64,000 nucleotides of DNA from Oceanococcus sp051252075 (GCA_051252075.1 JBPOFU010000004.1:1-64000), one strand, 5' to 3'; numbered from the stretch's first letter, positions 1 to 8,757 are shown. Translations and numbers: made by a program. The notes: generated by a model from the letters alone, not told the origin.

Positions 1-651
1 CCCATAAGCTATAGGCATGACATTCGGCTGTTGCGAGGCCATCAGCCATTCGGTTTGCATACCTATCTGTCGCCTGGCGCGCGCTACCTGACCGTCTTAC
101 GAGATCCGATAGCACGGGTTGTGTCGCACTATTTTTATGTTAAGAGACATCGTCACCCGAAGTTTATAGGTGCAATTGAGGCGCAGAACATGAGCCTTAA
201 AGAGTATGCGCAAAGCCGGATGAGCGGCGAGCTAGAGAATGGTCAAACCCGTTGGATCGCTGGGGTATTGGATGACCGACCGCTGGGACAGGACGATTTG
301 GATCAGGCGCTGCGAAATATCGATCAATATTTTGATTGGATTGGTTTGACGGAAAAATTTGATTACAGTCTCATTGACTTGGCGCTCAAGTATTACTGGC
401 CCAAGGTTTACTACAGTAGAAAGAATGTCAGTACGGGAGATGTTGACCACCATGTTGACCCTGCGGCGATAGAGGTGATTCGGCAGAACAACCTGTTCGA
501 TTTACAGCTTTATCAGTATGTTGCCGAAAAAACGAGGAAGAGTTCGGTTCGTGAGCTTGTCGTACGCAGTATGGGCGGTGTTGCCATGCAGTGCGCGAAT
601 GCGCTGTACCAGTGGTATAAAAAGGAATTGGGGAAAACGCGTGGGCACTAG
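1..651 (+). CDS. Sulfotransferase family protein, 5' end outside window
   Basis: The reading frame is open from base 1, so the start codon lies upstream of the window; only the C-terminal ~216 residues are visible. It resembles Golgi/polysaccharide-type sulfotransferases (Sulfotransfer_2-like): a GHxPFGLH segment is followed by 'YLTVLRDPIARVVSHYF', matching the 3'-phosphate-binding segment (LRDPxxRxxSxY) that holds PAPS. The N-terminal 5'-phosphosulfate loop would be upstream and is not seen. It ends 11 bases inside the next glycosyltransferase gene if that gene starts at GTG 641, so the two are probably cotranscribed. Placement at the head of a glycosyltransferase cluster suggests sulfation of a sugar in the exopolysaccharide. 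The substrate is inferred from context only. Confidence 0.8.
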   Translation, partial: PISYRHDIRLLRGHQPFGLHTYLSPGARYLTVLRDPIARVVSHYFYVKRHRHPKFIGAIEAQNMSLKEYAQSRMSGELENGQTRWIAGVLDDRPLGQDDLDQALRNIDQYFDWIGLTEKFDYSLIDLALKYYWPKVYYSRKNVSTGDVDHHVDPAAIEVIRQNNLFDLQLYQYVAEKTRKSSVRELVVRSMGGVAMQCANALYQWYKKELGKTRGH

Positions 652-1900
652 CGCGGAAGTGCCGACACGGGTGGGCAATAAAATTTTCGTATTTGTCTGG
701 CAATATCCTGCAATCACCGAGACCTTTGTGAAGGCGCACTGTGAGGGCTTGGCCAGACGCGGCTGGCAAGTGTGCGTGTTGGCGCATACCGCAGGGGATA
801 GCATGGATGCCCATGCAAGCCTGCCGCCCGGTTTGTCGGTAGATTACTGGCCGGTGTCTACAGGAAAACTGGATCGTTTGAAACAAGTGGGTTTATGCCT
901 GTTTGGACAAGACAAGATCAAAGTATCCACCTTGCTGCTGTTCATCGGGAAAATTGTAAAAAGCCGCAGTCATCGGCCATTGGACTTGCTTTTGAAGGCG
1001 CTGTTTCTGAAGCAATTGAATTTCTCGGCAGATTTGGCTCATGCCCATTTTGGCCAGCAGGCTGAGTTGGCTGCTCGACTGTTTAGCCTTGGAAATGCAC
1101 CCAAGCGCTTCGTGGTGACTTTGCACGGATTTGACGTAAACCGGCCCGCCGCCGATGGATGTCAACCATATCCCATGATGTCAAAAGCTGCTGATCGAAT
1201 CCTTGTCGGGACTCGGTTTATGCAAGCACAAGCACGTTCCATTGGCTGCCCAGCCGACAAATTGCAGTGCTTGCCGGTCGGCGTTGACGTCGATAAGTTT
1301 TCGTATGTTACGCGTGAAATGTTAAAGCCTACTCGCATGAATATTTTATCGGTATGCCGTTTGGTGCCGTACAAAGGTCTGGATGTAGCGCTGCGCGCTT
1401 TGGCGCTAGCAAAAGCGCGTGGAGTACTGTTTTGCTATCGAATTATTGGTGATGGTCCTTGCAAAAATGCATGGATGTCTTTGTCTTCGGAGCTGGGACT
1501 GGCCGAGCAAGTCTCTTTTCTAGGCCCAGCAAGCCATCAAATGGTTGCTGAACAGATGAGCCTCGCTACACACTTTATGCATGTTCCCAGAAGCGTTGCA
1601 GGGGACCGCGAGGGCCAAGGGGTGGCTGTTCAGGAAGCGCAAGCCACCGGTCTACCGATTATCGCCACCCGGCATGGCGGTGTGCCGGAGGGCATCATAG
1701 AAGGAGAAACCGGCGTGCTTGCCGATGAGGGCAGCGATGAGAGCTTGGCGGATGCGATAGTCGATATGTGGAAGTCTTCTTCCAGATGGCTAGACATGGG
1801 GCGCCGAGGGCACAATTTTGTACTTGAAGAATTTTCTTGCGAGCGCGTTGAAGAAAGGCTTCTAGGCATTTATGCGAGCTTAGAAATGGGGCAGTCATAA
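641..1900 (+). CDS. Glycosyltransferase family 4 (colanic acid WcaL-like)
   Basis: GT-B fold retaining glycosyltransferase of about 419 residues. The N-terminal half has 'FVWQYPAITETFV', typical of the WcaL/AmsK/ExoL group, then 'HAHFGQQAELAARL' and 'LHGFDV'. The C-terminal GT4 domain has 'VCRLVPYKGLDVALRALA', 'IIGDGP' and the nucleotide-sugar E-x7-E region 'VAVQEAQATGLPIIATRHGG'. The frame is open upstream to 518 inside the sulfotransferase gene, so the start must be chosen. GTG at 641 has a weak AAGGA about 14 bases upstream; GTG 659 and 671 are alternatives. It would add a sugar to the lipid-linked repeat unit on the cytoplasmic face. Donor and acceptor cannot be told from the sequence. 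Confidence 0.85.
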   Translation: MGTSAEVPTRVGNKIFVFVWQYPAITETFVKAHCEGLARRGWQVCVLAHTAGDSMDAHASLPPGLSVDYWPVSTGKLDRLKQVGLCLFGQDKIKVSTLLLFIGKIVKSRSHRPLDLLLKALFLKQLNFSADLAHAHFGQQAELAARLFSLGNAPKRFVVTLHGFDVNRPAADGCQPYPMMSKAADRILVGTRFMQAQARSIGCPADKLQCLPVGVDVDKFSYVTREMLKPTRMNILSVCRLVPYKGLDVALRALALAKARGVLFCYRIIGDGPCKNAWMSLSSELGLAEQVSFLGPASHQMVAEQMSLATHFMHVPRSVAGDREGQGVAVQEAQATGLPIIATRHGGVPEGIIEGETGVLADEGSDESLADAIVDMWKSSSRWLDMGRRGHNFVLEEFSCERVEERLLGIYASLEMGQS

Positions 1901-2847
1901 TGCTAATTGGGACAGAAAAGCCAGCATTGAGCCACCCAAAAGTCTCGGTGATACTACCGACGCACAATCGTTCCGATTTGTTTTTCCGCGCCTTGCGTAG
2001 CGTGTTATTTCAAACAATGAGCGAGATTGAAGTCATCGTGGTTGTGAATGCATGCACAGATGACACGGCGGTTCGTTTGCAGGCTATAGACGATGGCCGT
2101 ATTCATTGTATTCATACGGATAATTTGTTGAATGCCTCGAGCGCGAGAAATTTGGCTATTAACATTGCGAAAGCACCGTTCTTAGCCTTTCAGGACGATG
2201 ATGATATATGGATGCTAAATAAGTTGTCGCGTCAGCTTGAGGCTTTCGAGCATGCAGATGCACAGCGTGGACTTTGTCTTTCTGGCTACGTCCGTTTGCT
2301 GCCGGGTGGGCAAATCGCGGAAAGGTTCACGCGCTACTATTTCGATCAACTTGATTTCAAAAGTGGCGTTTTGAGAAATAATTTTAGCGTTATTGCCACG
2401 CCGGGTTGGTTGGTAAAAACAGCGTTAGTCAAAGAAGTGGGAGGTTTTGATGAGTCACTACCTGCTCGTAATGACTGGGATTTAGCGAAGCGGCTACAAG
2501 ATGTTTGTCGTTTTGGCTATGTAGAAGCACCACTATTTCTTCAAGACCAGACTCGGCCAACGTCTATGATGTACCGGCGTGATTTGGCGGTTCAATCGTT
2601 AACGATTCTGTCTAAAAAGTACCAAAACTATTGGGCTGAAGAGCCGGAAACTTTGGCGAAACATGCGGCATTGATTGGAAGGTACTGCTTAGTCGAATGT
2701 AGTAAAGTTAACGAGGCGCGGCACTGGCTTTTGATAGCGGTTCAAAAGGCTCCGTTTGATTGGCGTTCGTGGACATGGCTGGCAATCTCATTTTTTCCAG
2801 CTTTTCGTGATGGTTTTATTCGTTGGGTTCTGCGGCGTCGTGGCTAA
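1900..2847 (+). CDS. Glycosyltransferase family 2
   Basis: GT-A fold glycosyltransferase of 315 residues. It starts with the classic 'VSVILPTHNRSDLFFRALRSV', carries 'NASSARNLAINIAKAPFLAF' and the metal/nucleotide-binding 'QDDDDIW' (DxD-like), then 'GGFDESLPARNDWDLAKRL', where the D/ED-type catalytic base is expected. The ATG shares its A with the TAA of the preceding gene (TAATG), indicating translational coupling. A sister GT2 follows directly. The C-terminal ~100 residues after the catalytic domain are helical and not recognised. Likely a linkage-forming transferase for the repeat unit; the sugar is unknown. Confidence 0.87.
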   Translation: MLIGTEKPALSHPKVSVILPTHNRSDLFFRALRSVLFQTMSEIEVIVVVNACTDDTAVRLQAIDDGRIHCIHTDNLLNASSARNLAINIAKAPFLAFQDDDDIWMLNKLSRQLEAFEHADAQRGLCLSGYVRLLPGGQIAERFTRYYFDQLDFKSGVLRNNFSVIATPGWLVKTALVKEVGGFDESLPARNDWDLAKRLQDVCRFGYVEAPLFLQDQTRPTSMMYRRDLAVQSLTILSKKYQNYWAEEPETLAKHAALIGRYCLVECSKVNEARHWLLIAVQKAPFDWRSWTWLAISFFPAFRDGFIRWVLRRRG

Positions 2848-2868
2848 CGTGTTTTCAGGCACAATTGG

Positions 2869-3777
2869 GTGGCTACTTTCGTGATTACTGCACCTCGCGT
2901 ATCTATTATATTGCCTAGCTACAATCGGCTGCATACTCTTCCTGCGGCAATTTCTAGTATTTTGGGCCAAACGTTTTCAGAGTTTGAATTGATTGTTGTT
3001 AACGATGGTTCAACCGACAATACGGTTGAATATGTCACAGCACTTAATGACCCCCGAGTGGTGCTCGTGAGCTTAGATAAAAACTCGGGTGTTGCCGCAG
3101 CCAGAAACGCGGGTTTAAACAAAGCCCGAGGCGAGCTGGTTGCATTTCAGGACAGCGATGACGAGTGGTTGCTGGATAAATTGGCAAAGCAGATCGCGCA
3201 TTTGGAAAAGCAGCCGGCAAACATTCTCGGAATCGCGTGTGGCATTGTGCGTTATGCCGAAAACGGCTTGATGAATGACTTTTCTCAGCTTTGCATGAAC
3301 AGGGACAAGCTAAAACACGAAGAAGTTCTCGTGGCCAATTGTATATACACTCAGACGTGGCTGATGCCGCGAAAATTGTTGCAGGATTTGGGTGGGTTTG
3401 ACGAGGCTATGGGTATCTGGGATGACTGGGAGCTGCTGATACGTATCTCACGACATACCGAAATCAGTTTAATGCCTGATTATCTTGTGGTATCCGGGCG
3501 GTGCGAAGACAGCTTGTCCGCTGTGAACCCGAAGTGGATTCCTGATTTGCAGCATATATTGGCCAAGCATCACCAGCATCTGCAAGCGTGGCCAAAACAA
3601 CACGGGCGTTTGCATCATTTGTTGGCGAGGCGACACACCCAGCGGCAGCAATGGGTGCTGGCACGAACGCAGTTTCGGCATGCTTTGGCGTGTTATCCCT
3701 GGGTGCTAAAGCGATGGTTGCTTGTTGGTCTGATTTGCGTTCCAAGCTTGGCAAATCGCCTGCTGAATCGTGCTTAA
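2869..3777 (+). CDS. Glycosyltransferase family 2
   Basis: Second GT2 in tandem, about 302 residues. It has 'VSIILPSYNRLHTLPAAISS', 'VNDGSTDNT' (NDGS UDP-binding motif), 'NSGVAAARNAGL', 'FQDSDDEW' (DxD) and 'LGGFDEAMGIWDDWELLIR'. It is a paralogue of its upstream neighbour with the same architecture, perhaps from an old duplication. Start codons are GTG at 2869 or GTG at 2881, both plausible because the conserved strand begins just after. The ~70 C-terminal residues are rich in His, Gln, Arg and Trp. It probably acts on the same lipid-linked oligosaccharide. Confidence 0.86.
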   Translation: MATFVITAPRVSIILPSYNRLHTLPAAISSILGQTFSEFELIVVNDGSTDNTVEYVTALNDPRVVLVSLDKNSGVAAARNAGLNKARGELVAFQDSDDEWLLDKLAKQIAHLEKQPANILGIACGIVRYAENGLMNDFSQLCMNRDKLKHEEVLVANCIYTQTWLMPRKLLQDLGGFDEAMGIWDDWELLIRISRHTEISLMPDYLVVSGRCEDSLSAVNPKWIPDLQHILAKHHQHLQAWPKQHGRLHHLLARRHTQRQQWVLARTQFRHALACYPWVLKRWLLVGLICVPSLANRLLNRA

Positions 3778-3778
3778 T

Positions 3779-5053
3779 ATGTCAGTTCTTAGCCCTGTGT
3801 GGTCGCCGAAAATACCGATCAAGCGTTGGATATATCGCCTGATCGGGGTGGTTGACCAAGTCTTGCAGTATATTGTGCCAGCGCGTAAAAACCAGTTGTG
3901 CTACGCCAGCATTCCTGATTTTTCTGACAATGCCTACTATCTGTATCAGTATGCGTTACAGCACCGAAAGGGCTTACACCACGTGTGGTTGTTGCATGAT
4001 TTGTCCATGGCTGAACAGATCCGTAGTGATTTCCAGCAGTCGCTCGCGATTCACGGGGTACGTGGACACAGTTTGGAAATACAGGCCTGGAGCGCTTGGT
4101 CTGGTTATTGGGCCTTTTTGTGCAGTCGCTGTGCGTTCCATACCCATGGGATGTATGTGTTTTCCCGGCGCGCGATTAAAAGATTTCGGGTGGGTTTATG
4201 GCACGGCATGCCAATAAAGTGTATTGGCCGCTTGAACACAGTGTCGCCGAACCCCAAGCCGACTTATTCGACCCACTACATTGCTAGTTCGCATTTTTTT
4301 AAGTACGTGTTAGCAGCGGCCTTCGGTGTCACGGCGGAATCTGTATTAATCACAGGGCAACCACGATGTGATGTTCTGCTAGGCGGCGGCAAAAGTGACG
4401 ATCAACGTAACAGGCTATTGGGCAAATTAGAACTCGATGCGGCGCGCAAGTTGGTCGTATGGTTGCCCACGTATCGCGCCGAAGACGGTGAAAGGCGTGA
4501 TGGCTCAAACAGTGTCCGTAGTTTCTTGGACGAATTGAACTCCGATTTGTTGGATGCATTGCAAAAAGAGGCGGAAGCAACCAGTACAACCATTCTGATC
4601 AAGCTGCACCCATATGAGCAGGCCGATATTGCATCTCGATGTGCCTCTTGGCCGTGTATCAGTGTGCTTAGTGCAGAACAGTGGCAAGCCCGTAAGGTGC
4701 AACTTTACGATGTGTTATCTATGGCCGATGGATTGATCACCGACGTTTCATCGGTGATGATCGATTTTGCACAAACCGGCAAGGCAATAGGCATTTTTGC
4801 TTTTGATCAAAAACGCTACACACGCAACCTAGTATTTCCGTTTGTGCATGCAGTACACGACACCCACGCCCAGATGTTGAACGACCAAAACAGCATATCG
4901 GCCTTCTTCAGCGCTATAGCATCCGCTACAGAATTAAATTCACCAACCACATCGTGGCTGAATGAGCTGCAGCAAATTCCGGCATCCGAAGCGTTATTGC
5001 AACGGTTTGTTGATCCGCTGATCGTATCTTCCAGTTCTGAGCTAAGGTCATGA
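3779..5053 (+). CDS. CDP-glycerol:glycerophosphotransferase (TagB/TagF-like)
   Basis: A 424-residue protein of the CDP-glycerol poly(glycerophosphate) glycerophosphotransferase family, which moves glycerol-3-phosphate from CDP-glycerol onto an acceptor. Visible signatures are 'GLWHGMPIK' (about residues 139-147, catalytic His), 'SSHFFKYVLAAAFGV', 'ITGQPRCDVLL', 'VWLPTYR', 'LIKLHPYE' and 'ITDVSSVMIDF' (the family's TDYSS motif). The neighbouring tagD makes CDP-glycerol, and a 4-base ATGA overlap couples the two genes. In Gram-positives this family builds wall teichoic acid; in Gram-negative capsule loci it adds glycerol phosphate to repeat units. ATG 3779 was chosen; GTG 3770, overlapping the previous stop, is also possible. 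Confidence 0.88.
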   Translation: MSVLSPVWSPKIPIKRWIYRLIGVVDQVLQYIVPARKNQLCYASIPDFSDNAYYLYQYALQHRKGLHHVWLLHDLSMAEQIRSDFQQSLAIHGVRGHSLEIQAWSAWSGYWAFLCSRCAFHTHGMYVFSRRAIKRFRVGLWHGMPIKCIGRLNTVSPNPKPTYSTHYIASSHFFKYVLAAAFGVTAESVLITGQPRCDVLLGGGKSDDQRNRLLGKLELDAARKLVVWLPTYRAEDGERRDGSNSVRSFLDELNSDLLDALQKEAEATSTTILIKLHPYEQADIASRCASWPCISVLSAEQWQARKVQLYDVLSMADGLITDVSSVMIDFAQTGKAIGIFAFDQKRYTRNLVFPFVHAVHDTHAQMLNDQNSISAFFSAIASATELNSPTTSWLNELQQIPASEALLQRFVDPLIVSSSSELRS

Positions 5054-5439
5054 CGCGAGTAATTACCTTTGGCACATTTGATATGTTCCACGTAGGCCAT
5101 TTACGTATTTTGCAGCGTGCAAAAAGCTTGGGGGATTACTTGATCGTCGGAGTCTCTACCGATGATTTGAATCGCAGCAAGAAGGGGCGGGCACCCGTAT
5201 ACAGCTTTGCTGAGCGCTGTGAAATTCTGCAAGCCTTGCGTGTTGTGAATGATGTTTTTGGTGAGGAATCTTTAGAGAAGAAGGGTGAATATATCCAGCA
5301 ATTTGGAGTTGATGTTTTGATCATGGGGGATGACTGGAAAGGCCGTTTCGATCATTTCGAATCGCTGTGCAAAGTGGTTTATCTTCCCCGTACGCCGGCG
5401 GTGTCGACTACAGAAACTATCGAGAAGATCAGGTCATGA
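5050..5439 (+). CDS. tagD: Glycerol-3-phosphate cytidylyltransferase
   Basis: A 129-residue cytidylyltransferase, the normal size for TagD/GCT. 'ITFGTFDMFHVGHLRIL' contains the HxGH nucleotide-binding motif, and 'VSTTETIEKIR' near the C-terminus corresponds to the RTxGxSTT signature in its TagD form. 'MGDDWKGRFD' matches TagD's G-x-D-W-x-G-K-F-D segment. It makes CDP-glycerol from CTP and sn-glycerol-3-phosphate in the cytoplasm. It overlaps the glycerophosphotransferase gene by 4 bases, so enzyme and consumer are coupled. CDP-ethanolamine or ADP-heptose synthesis is less likely, given length, motif form and the TagF-like partner. Confidence 0.92.
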   Translation: MTRVITFGTFDMFHVGHLRILQRAKSLGDYLIVGVSTDDLNRSKKGRAPVYSFAERCEILQALRVVNDVFGEESLEKKGEYIQQFGVDVLIMGDDWKGRFDHFESLCKVVYLPRTPAVSTTETIEKIRS

Positions 5440-5555
5440 TTCAAATGGATTGGCAGGCATTACTGATGCTCAGTTCAGGGGCCTATGATAGGACTGGTAT
5501 TGTTCAGTGTGTGTCGCATACGTTTTGCGACGATGCGTTTGAAGCCTATGGCTGA
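5436..5555 (+). CDS. Doubtful 39-codon ORF coupled to tagD
   Basis: A short frame begins with an ATGA overlap on the tagD stop and ends at a TGA at 5553-5555. The overlap geometry is what a real downstream gene would have, but the product (39 residues, ending FEAYG) matches nothing I recognise and lacks membrane or motif features. It may be the first fragment of a gene destroyed at this junction, because the next 246 bases contain no credible coding frame. Confidence 0.25.
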   Translation: MIQMDWQALLMLSSGAYDRTGIVQCVSHTFCDDAFEAYG

Positions 5556-5801
5556 GCACTAAATACGAAGTGATCTATCTACAGACTATTACAGCATCAA
5601 AACGGCTAAGGCATTGCTCAGGATGATTTTCGATTTCTAAAATAGCGAGCGCAAGCGCCAATCATTTGAGCGCTGCGAATCTGACGACGTTTACTACGAA
5701 CGCGTCGCCAAGCTGGCGGCATAACCTTCGGATGTACTTATCTCGCTGTCCAATTTTTGTGGACCATTTCTCGCCTCAATAAATATTGGAAAATATAAAG
5801 T
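5556..5801. other. Non-coding or decayed spacer between tagD and CDP-alcohol transferase
   Basis: All frames are broken. A short stem (CGCCA/TGGCG, 5706-5718) is the only structure noticed, and it has no U-run. The last 40 bases become A/T rich before the next ATG and could hold the promoter of the downstream genes, but no convincing -35/-10 pair was found. Confidence 0.4.
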
Positions 5802-6497
5802 ATGAAGAAATTAGCAGCGCGTGAGTTATTAAACCAGCGTTTCGACTCCCCTGATCAGGCATTTCTAACTCGTAGAATTAGCCAGCCTTTGGGGCGCGTT
5901 GTTGCAGCTGCAGCATATAAATTTCACATTAGCCCGAATGCTCTCACGTATGCAGGGATGATAATCGGTCTGATGGGTTCTTTCGCTTTTGCGCACGCTT
6001 CCGGAGGTGGGGGAGAGACACTTATTGTAGTTCTTGTTTTACAGCTTTCGTTTGCATTCGACTGTGCCGATGGGCAGCTCGCACGTGCTACTCATAGGGG
6101 CTCTGATTATGGAGCGTGGCTAGATATCTACTGTGATTTCTTGCGGTATGTGGGTTTGGCATGCGCAATTACATTTCGTTTGGAGCAAGCAGCGATCGAT
6201 ATAGAATGGCGGTTCTTAACGCTGTTCGCCTTTGTAGGTGGGGGCACCACATATCTCTATTCAGTAGCTGTTGCTGGCAAGCAGGTCGTGGTGAATAGCA
6301 AATCAACAATTCAACCAACTGTTGCTCGTAGTCGAGATTTTTTGACAAATTTGATGGACACCCCCTTGTTGCTGTTAGTGCTACCTCTTTTACAAAATCA
6401 CCCAACAAGCTTGGCGCTATATTCGCTTGTTTACGGTGCTTTTTTATTAGTACGTGGTTGGGCTGTTGGTTATCGACGCTTAAAAAAACGGTATTAA
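5802..6497 (+). CDS. CDP-alcohol phosphatidyltransferase family membrane protein
   Basis: A 231-residue integral membrane enzyme. It carries the family signature D-x2-D-G-x2-A-R-x(n)-G-x3-D-x3-D as 'DCADGQLARA' followed by 'YGAWLDIYCD' (about residues 87-112), which binds two divalent metals and the CDP-alcohol. Several hydrophobic helices flank the signature. The family joins a CDP-linked alcohol to a second alcohol with release of CMP, as in phosphatidylglycerol or phosphatidylinositol synthases. Near tagD a CDP-glycerol- or CDP-polyol-linked reaction is attractive, but the substrate cannot be read from sequence. TTG 6501 of the next gene lies 3 bases after its stop. Confidence 0.85.
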   Translation: MKKLAARELLNQRFDSPDQAFLTRRISQPLGRVVAAAAYKFHISPNALTYAGMIIGLMGSFAFAHASGGGGETLIVVLVLQLSFAFDCADGQLARATHRGSDYGAWLDIYCDFLRYVGLACAITFRLEQAAIDIEWRFLTLFAFVGGGTTYLYSVAVAGKQVVVNSKSTIQPTVARSRDFLTNLMDTPLLLLVLPLLQNHPTSLALYSLVYGAFLLVRGWAVGYRRLKKRY

Positions 6498-6500
6498 GTT

Positions 6501-7571
6501 TTGCGTATATTGCATGTCAGTGAAGCTACAGTCGGCGGTGTCGCGACATACCTGAACGAACTTGTACGTTTACAGATAACACGATTCGGAGCTGACTCTG
6601 TTGTGCTGCTAGTGGCAGAGCAAGAGCTTGAGAATCTGGCTATTGACGTGCGTCAAATGGCACGCATCCATCTCTATGAGAGAAGTGGCCGCGATTTTGG
6701 TTCGCTTTGGCGGTTGTTTCGAGCATTTTCCCAATTGCAGACCGACTTTGAACCTCATGTCATTCATGCACACAGTACTTTCGCCGGAGCCATTGCTCGA
6801 TTGGGGCGTGCTGCAGCACCGATTGTGTACTCGCCTCACGGTTGGGCCTTCGATATGGAGCAGCAGGCGTCGCTTCGTTTAATCTATCGTGGGGTGGAGC
6901 GCTTACTCCTGTATCGGACTGCTGCTGTTGTTAACGTGTCATTTTTTGAAAGGCGATCAGCTCTAAAAGTTGGGCTGCCTGCAGAAAAGTTAAAAGTTGT
7001 TCGTACTGGTATCGATAAACAAAGAGTAGGCAGCGTTGTGTCTAAGAGCAACCCAGGTCCAATGCAGTTGTTGTTTGTCGGGCGCTTTGATACGGAAAAA
7101 GGAGCTGGCTGGCTACTCGATGTATTTCGGACGCTACCTATAGGAAAGTTTCAATTGACCTTAGTTGGTGAGTTCGTCAGGCAGCCTGCTAAAGCGTGGG
7201 ATATTCCATCAGGAGTAAGGGTGTTAAGTTGGCAAGCGGAAAGCGCAATGGATGAGCTATATGACGACGCTGATTGCGTTATTGTTCCATCTCGCTGGGA
7301 AGCATTCGGCTTAGTTGCCGTGGAGGCGATGAGGCGCTCACGTCCCGTTATGGTCAGTGATCGCGGTGCTCTGCCAGAGTTGCTCGAAGGTTCACAAGCG
7401 GGATGGGTGTTTCCTTTGGACAAGCCGGAAGCTTTGCGAGCGCTGTTGTTAGACGTTTCATTTGAGGAACTGCATCGTCGAGGTGCACATGCATTGCAGC
7501 ATTTTCTAGAAAAATTTACGAGTCAACGCATGGATGAGCAGATGGCAAAGATTTATAGCGATGCCGCCTAG
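6501..7571 (+). CDS. Glycosyltransferase family 4
   Basis: GT-B glycosyltransferase of 356 residues starting at TTG 6501 ('RILHVSEATVGGVATYLNEL'). It shows 'VIHAHSTFAGAIARL', 'VYSPHGWAFD', and the C-terminal donor domain with 'LLFVGRFDTEKGAGWLLDVF', 'PSRWEAFGLVAVEAMRRSRP' (E-x7-E region) and 'SDRGALPELLEG'. The TTG start is supported because the first beta strand and the glycine-rich GGV loop begin straight after it, only 3 bases downstream of the preceding stop. Probably a cytoplasmic enzyme of the same repeat-unit pathway; the specific sugar is unknown. Confidence 0.87.
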   Translation: MRILHVSEATVGGVATYLNELVRLQITRFGADSVVLLVAEQELENLAIDVRQMARIHLYERSGRDFGSLWRLFRAFSQLQTDFEPHVIHAHSTFAGAIARLGRAAAPIVYSPHGWAFDMEQQASLRLIYRGVERLLLYRTAAVVNVSFFERRSALKVGLPAEKLKVVRTGIDKQRVGSVVSKSNPGPMQLLFVGRFDTEKGAGWLLDVFRTLPIGKFQLTLVGEFVRQPAKAWDIPSGVRVLSWQAESAMDELYDDADCVIVPSRWEAFGLVAVEAMRRSRPVMVSDRGALPELLEGSQAGWVFPLDKPEALRALLLDVSFEELHRRGAHALQHFLEKFTSQRMDEQMAKIYSDAA

Positions 7572-7653
7572 CTTCCGTTGCGTTGGTGCTCCGCATGTAT
7601 AAATTGGTCGTGGCAAGTTTTTTGTCGATAGAAATAAGTAGGTTGTAGAAGCT

Positions 7654-8757
7654 ATGCCTGATAAGAAGCCGGTGCTGTTGTACGTTATTAAGTTCACCTT
7701 AGTCGGTGGGGCACAGTTGCATTTGCTGCAACTCATACGCCATTTTTCTAGCACTTACGACGTTCATTTATGCGTTGGACAGTTTGATCATGTTGCGGAG
7801 GTGGCAGCGAAAGAGGGCACGACAATTCACCATCTGCCGCTAATGGAAAGTGATGCCAGTCTGCCAATGTTTTTCCGGCTTATTGGAGAGTTACGTAGAT
7901 TAGTGCGGCAGTTATCGCCTGATTTAGTGCACGTTCACTCGCCTTTGGCAGGAGTGGCATGTCGTTGGGCGTGTTGGGCGGAGAAAGTGCCTTGTGTCAC
8001 GACGATACACAGTTGGAACTTTGCCCCGGGAATGCCCTGGACACGACGTGTGTCCTCTTGGGTGCTGGAGTTTTTGGTGAGTAGGTTGAGGCAACCGATA
8101 ATTGCGGTGTCTGAATTCGACAGCAATCTTGGGCAGAAATATGGGGTGGCGGCTCCGCCACAAGTGCAGGTGATTCACAATGGCATTGAGGATGTCCAGG
8201 CCCCTTATATAGAGGGCGTAGATAACGGCAAGATACGGGTGGTCATGGTTTCTCGATTTGATGTTCGCAAGTGTCAAGATCAGTTGATCCGTGCCATTCA
8301 TAAAATTGAAGGTCCTTGGCAATTAGTGCTTGCAGGTGATGGCCCATCGCGGACGGCGTTTGAGCAATTGACTAATGAGTTAGGTATACGGGACAGGGTC
8401 GAGTTCTTGGGTAACGTGACTGATGTACCGGGCTTGCTAAAAACCTGTGACGTAGGTGTGCTCATCAGCCAAGCGGAGGGCCTTCCCTTAGCAATTTTGG
8501 AACAGATTCGCCAAGGATTACCGGTGATAGCAACTGATGTAGGGGGGGTTGCAGAAGCGGTTCGTCACAATGAAACAGGCTATCTTGTGCCAATGAATAA
8601 CCTAACCGAATTGAGTGCCCGACTTGAGTTATTGCTTCGATCCAACGAGCTACGTAAAAAATTCGGCAAAAAGGGACGAGAGTTGTACCTCAAGCAATTC
8701 GGTGAACGCGCCATGCTAGAAAAAACTGGGGCCATATATCAGTGCCTTGCTCAGTAG
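7654..8757 (+). CDS. Glycosyltransferase family 4
   Basis: GT-B glycosyltransferase of 367 residues. N-terminal 'LLYVIKFTLVGGAQLHLLQL' gives the GGA acceptor loop, then 'LVHVHSPLAGVACRW' and 'CVTTIHSWNF'. The GT4 donor domain has 'VVMVSRFDVRKCQDQLIRAI', 'LAGDGPSR', 'VEFLGNVTDVPGLLKTCD', 'SQAEGLPLAILEQIRQGLP' and 'ATDVGGVAEAV'. ATG 7654 is preceded by AGGTTG. An 82-base gap separates it from the upstream GT4 gene, with no terminator visible, so the plus-strand operon probably continues. Confidence 0.88.
   Translation: MPDKKPVLLYVIKFTLVGGAQLHLLQLIRHFSSTYDVHLCVGQFDHVAEVAAKEGTTIHHLPLMESDASLPMFFRLIGELRRLVRQLSPDLVHVHSPLAGVACRWACWAEKVPCVTTIHSWNFAPGMPWTRRVSSWVLEFLVSRLRQPIIAVSEFDSNLGQKYGVAAPPQVQVIHNGIEDVQAPYIEGVDNGKIRVVMVSRFDVRKCQDQLIRAIHKIEGPWQLVLAGDGPSRTAFEQLTNELGIRDRVEFLGNVTDVPGLLKTCDVGVLISQAEGLPLAILEQIRQGLPVIATDVGGVAEAVRHNETGYLVPMNNLTELSARLELLLRSNELRKKFGKKGRELYLKQFGERAMLEKTGAIYQCLAQ

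Noticed and set aside
428..886. Open frame of 152 codons on the minus strand across the sulfotransferase and GT4 genes
   Set aside because: It is antisense to two genes with clear family motifs, has no recognisable protein features and no ribosome binding site.
5595..5725. Possible decayed transposase in the tagD spacer
   Set aside because: Translations in all frames gave no catalytic or family motif, only short stretches of charged residues.
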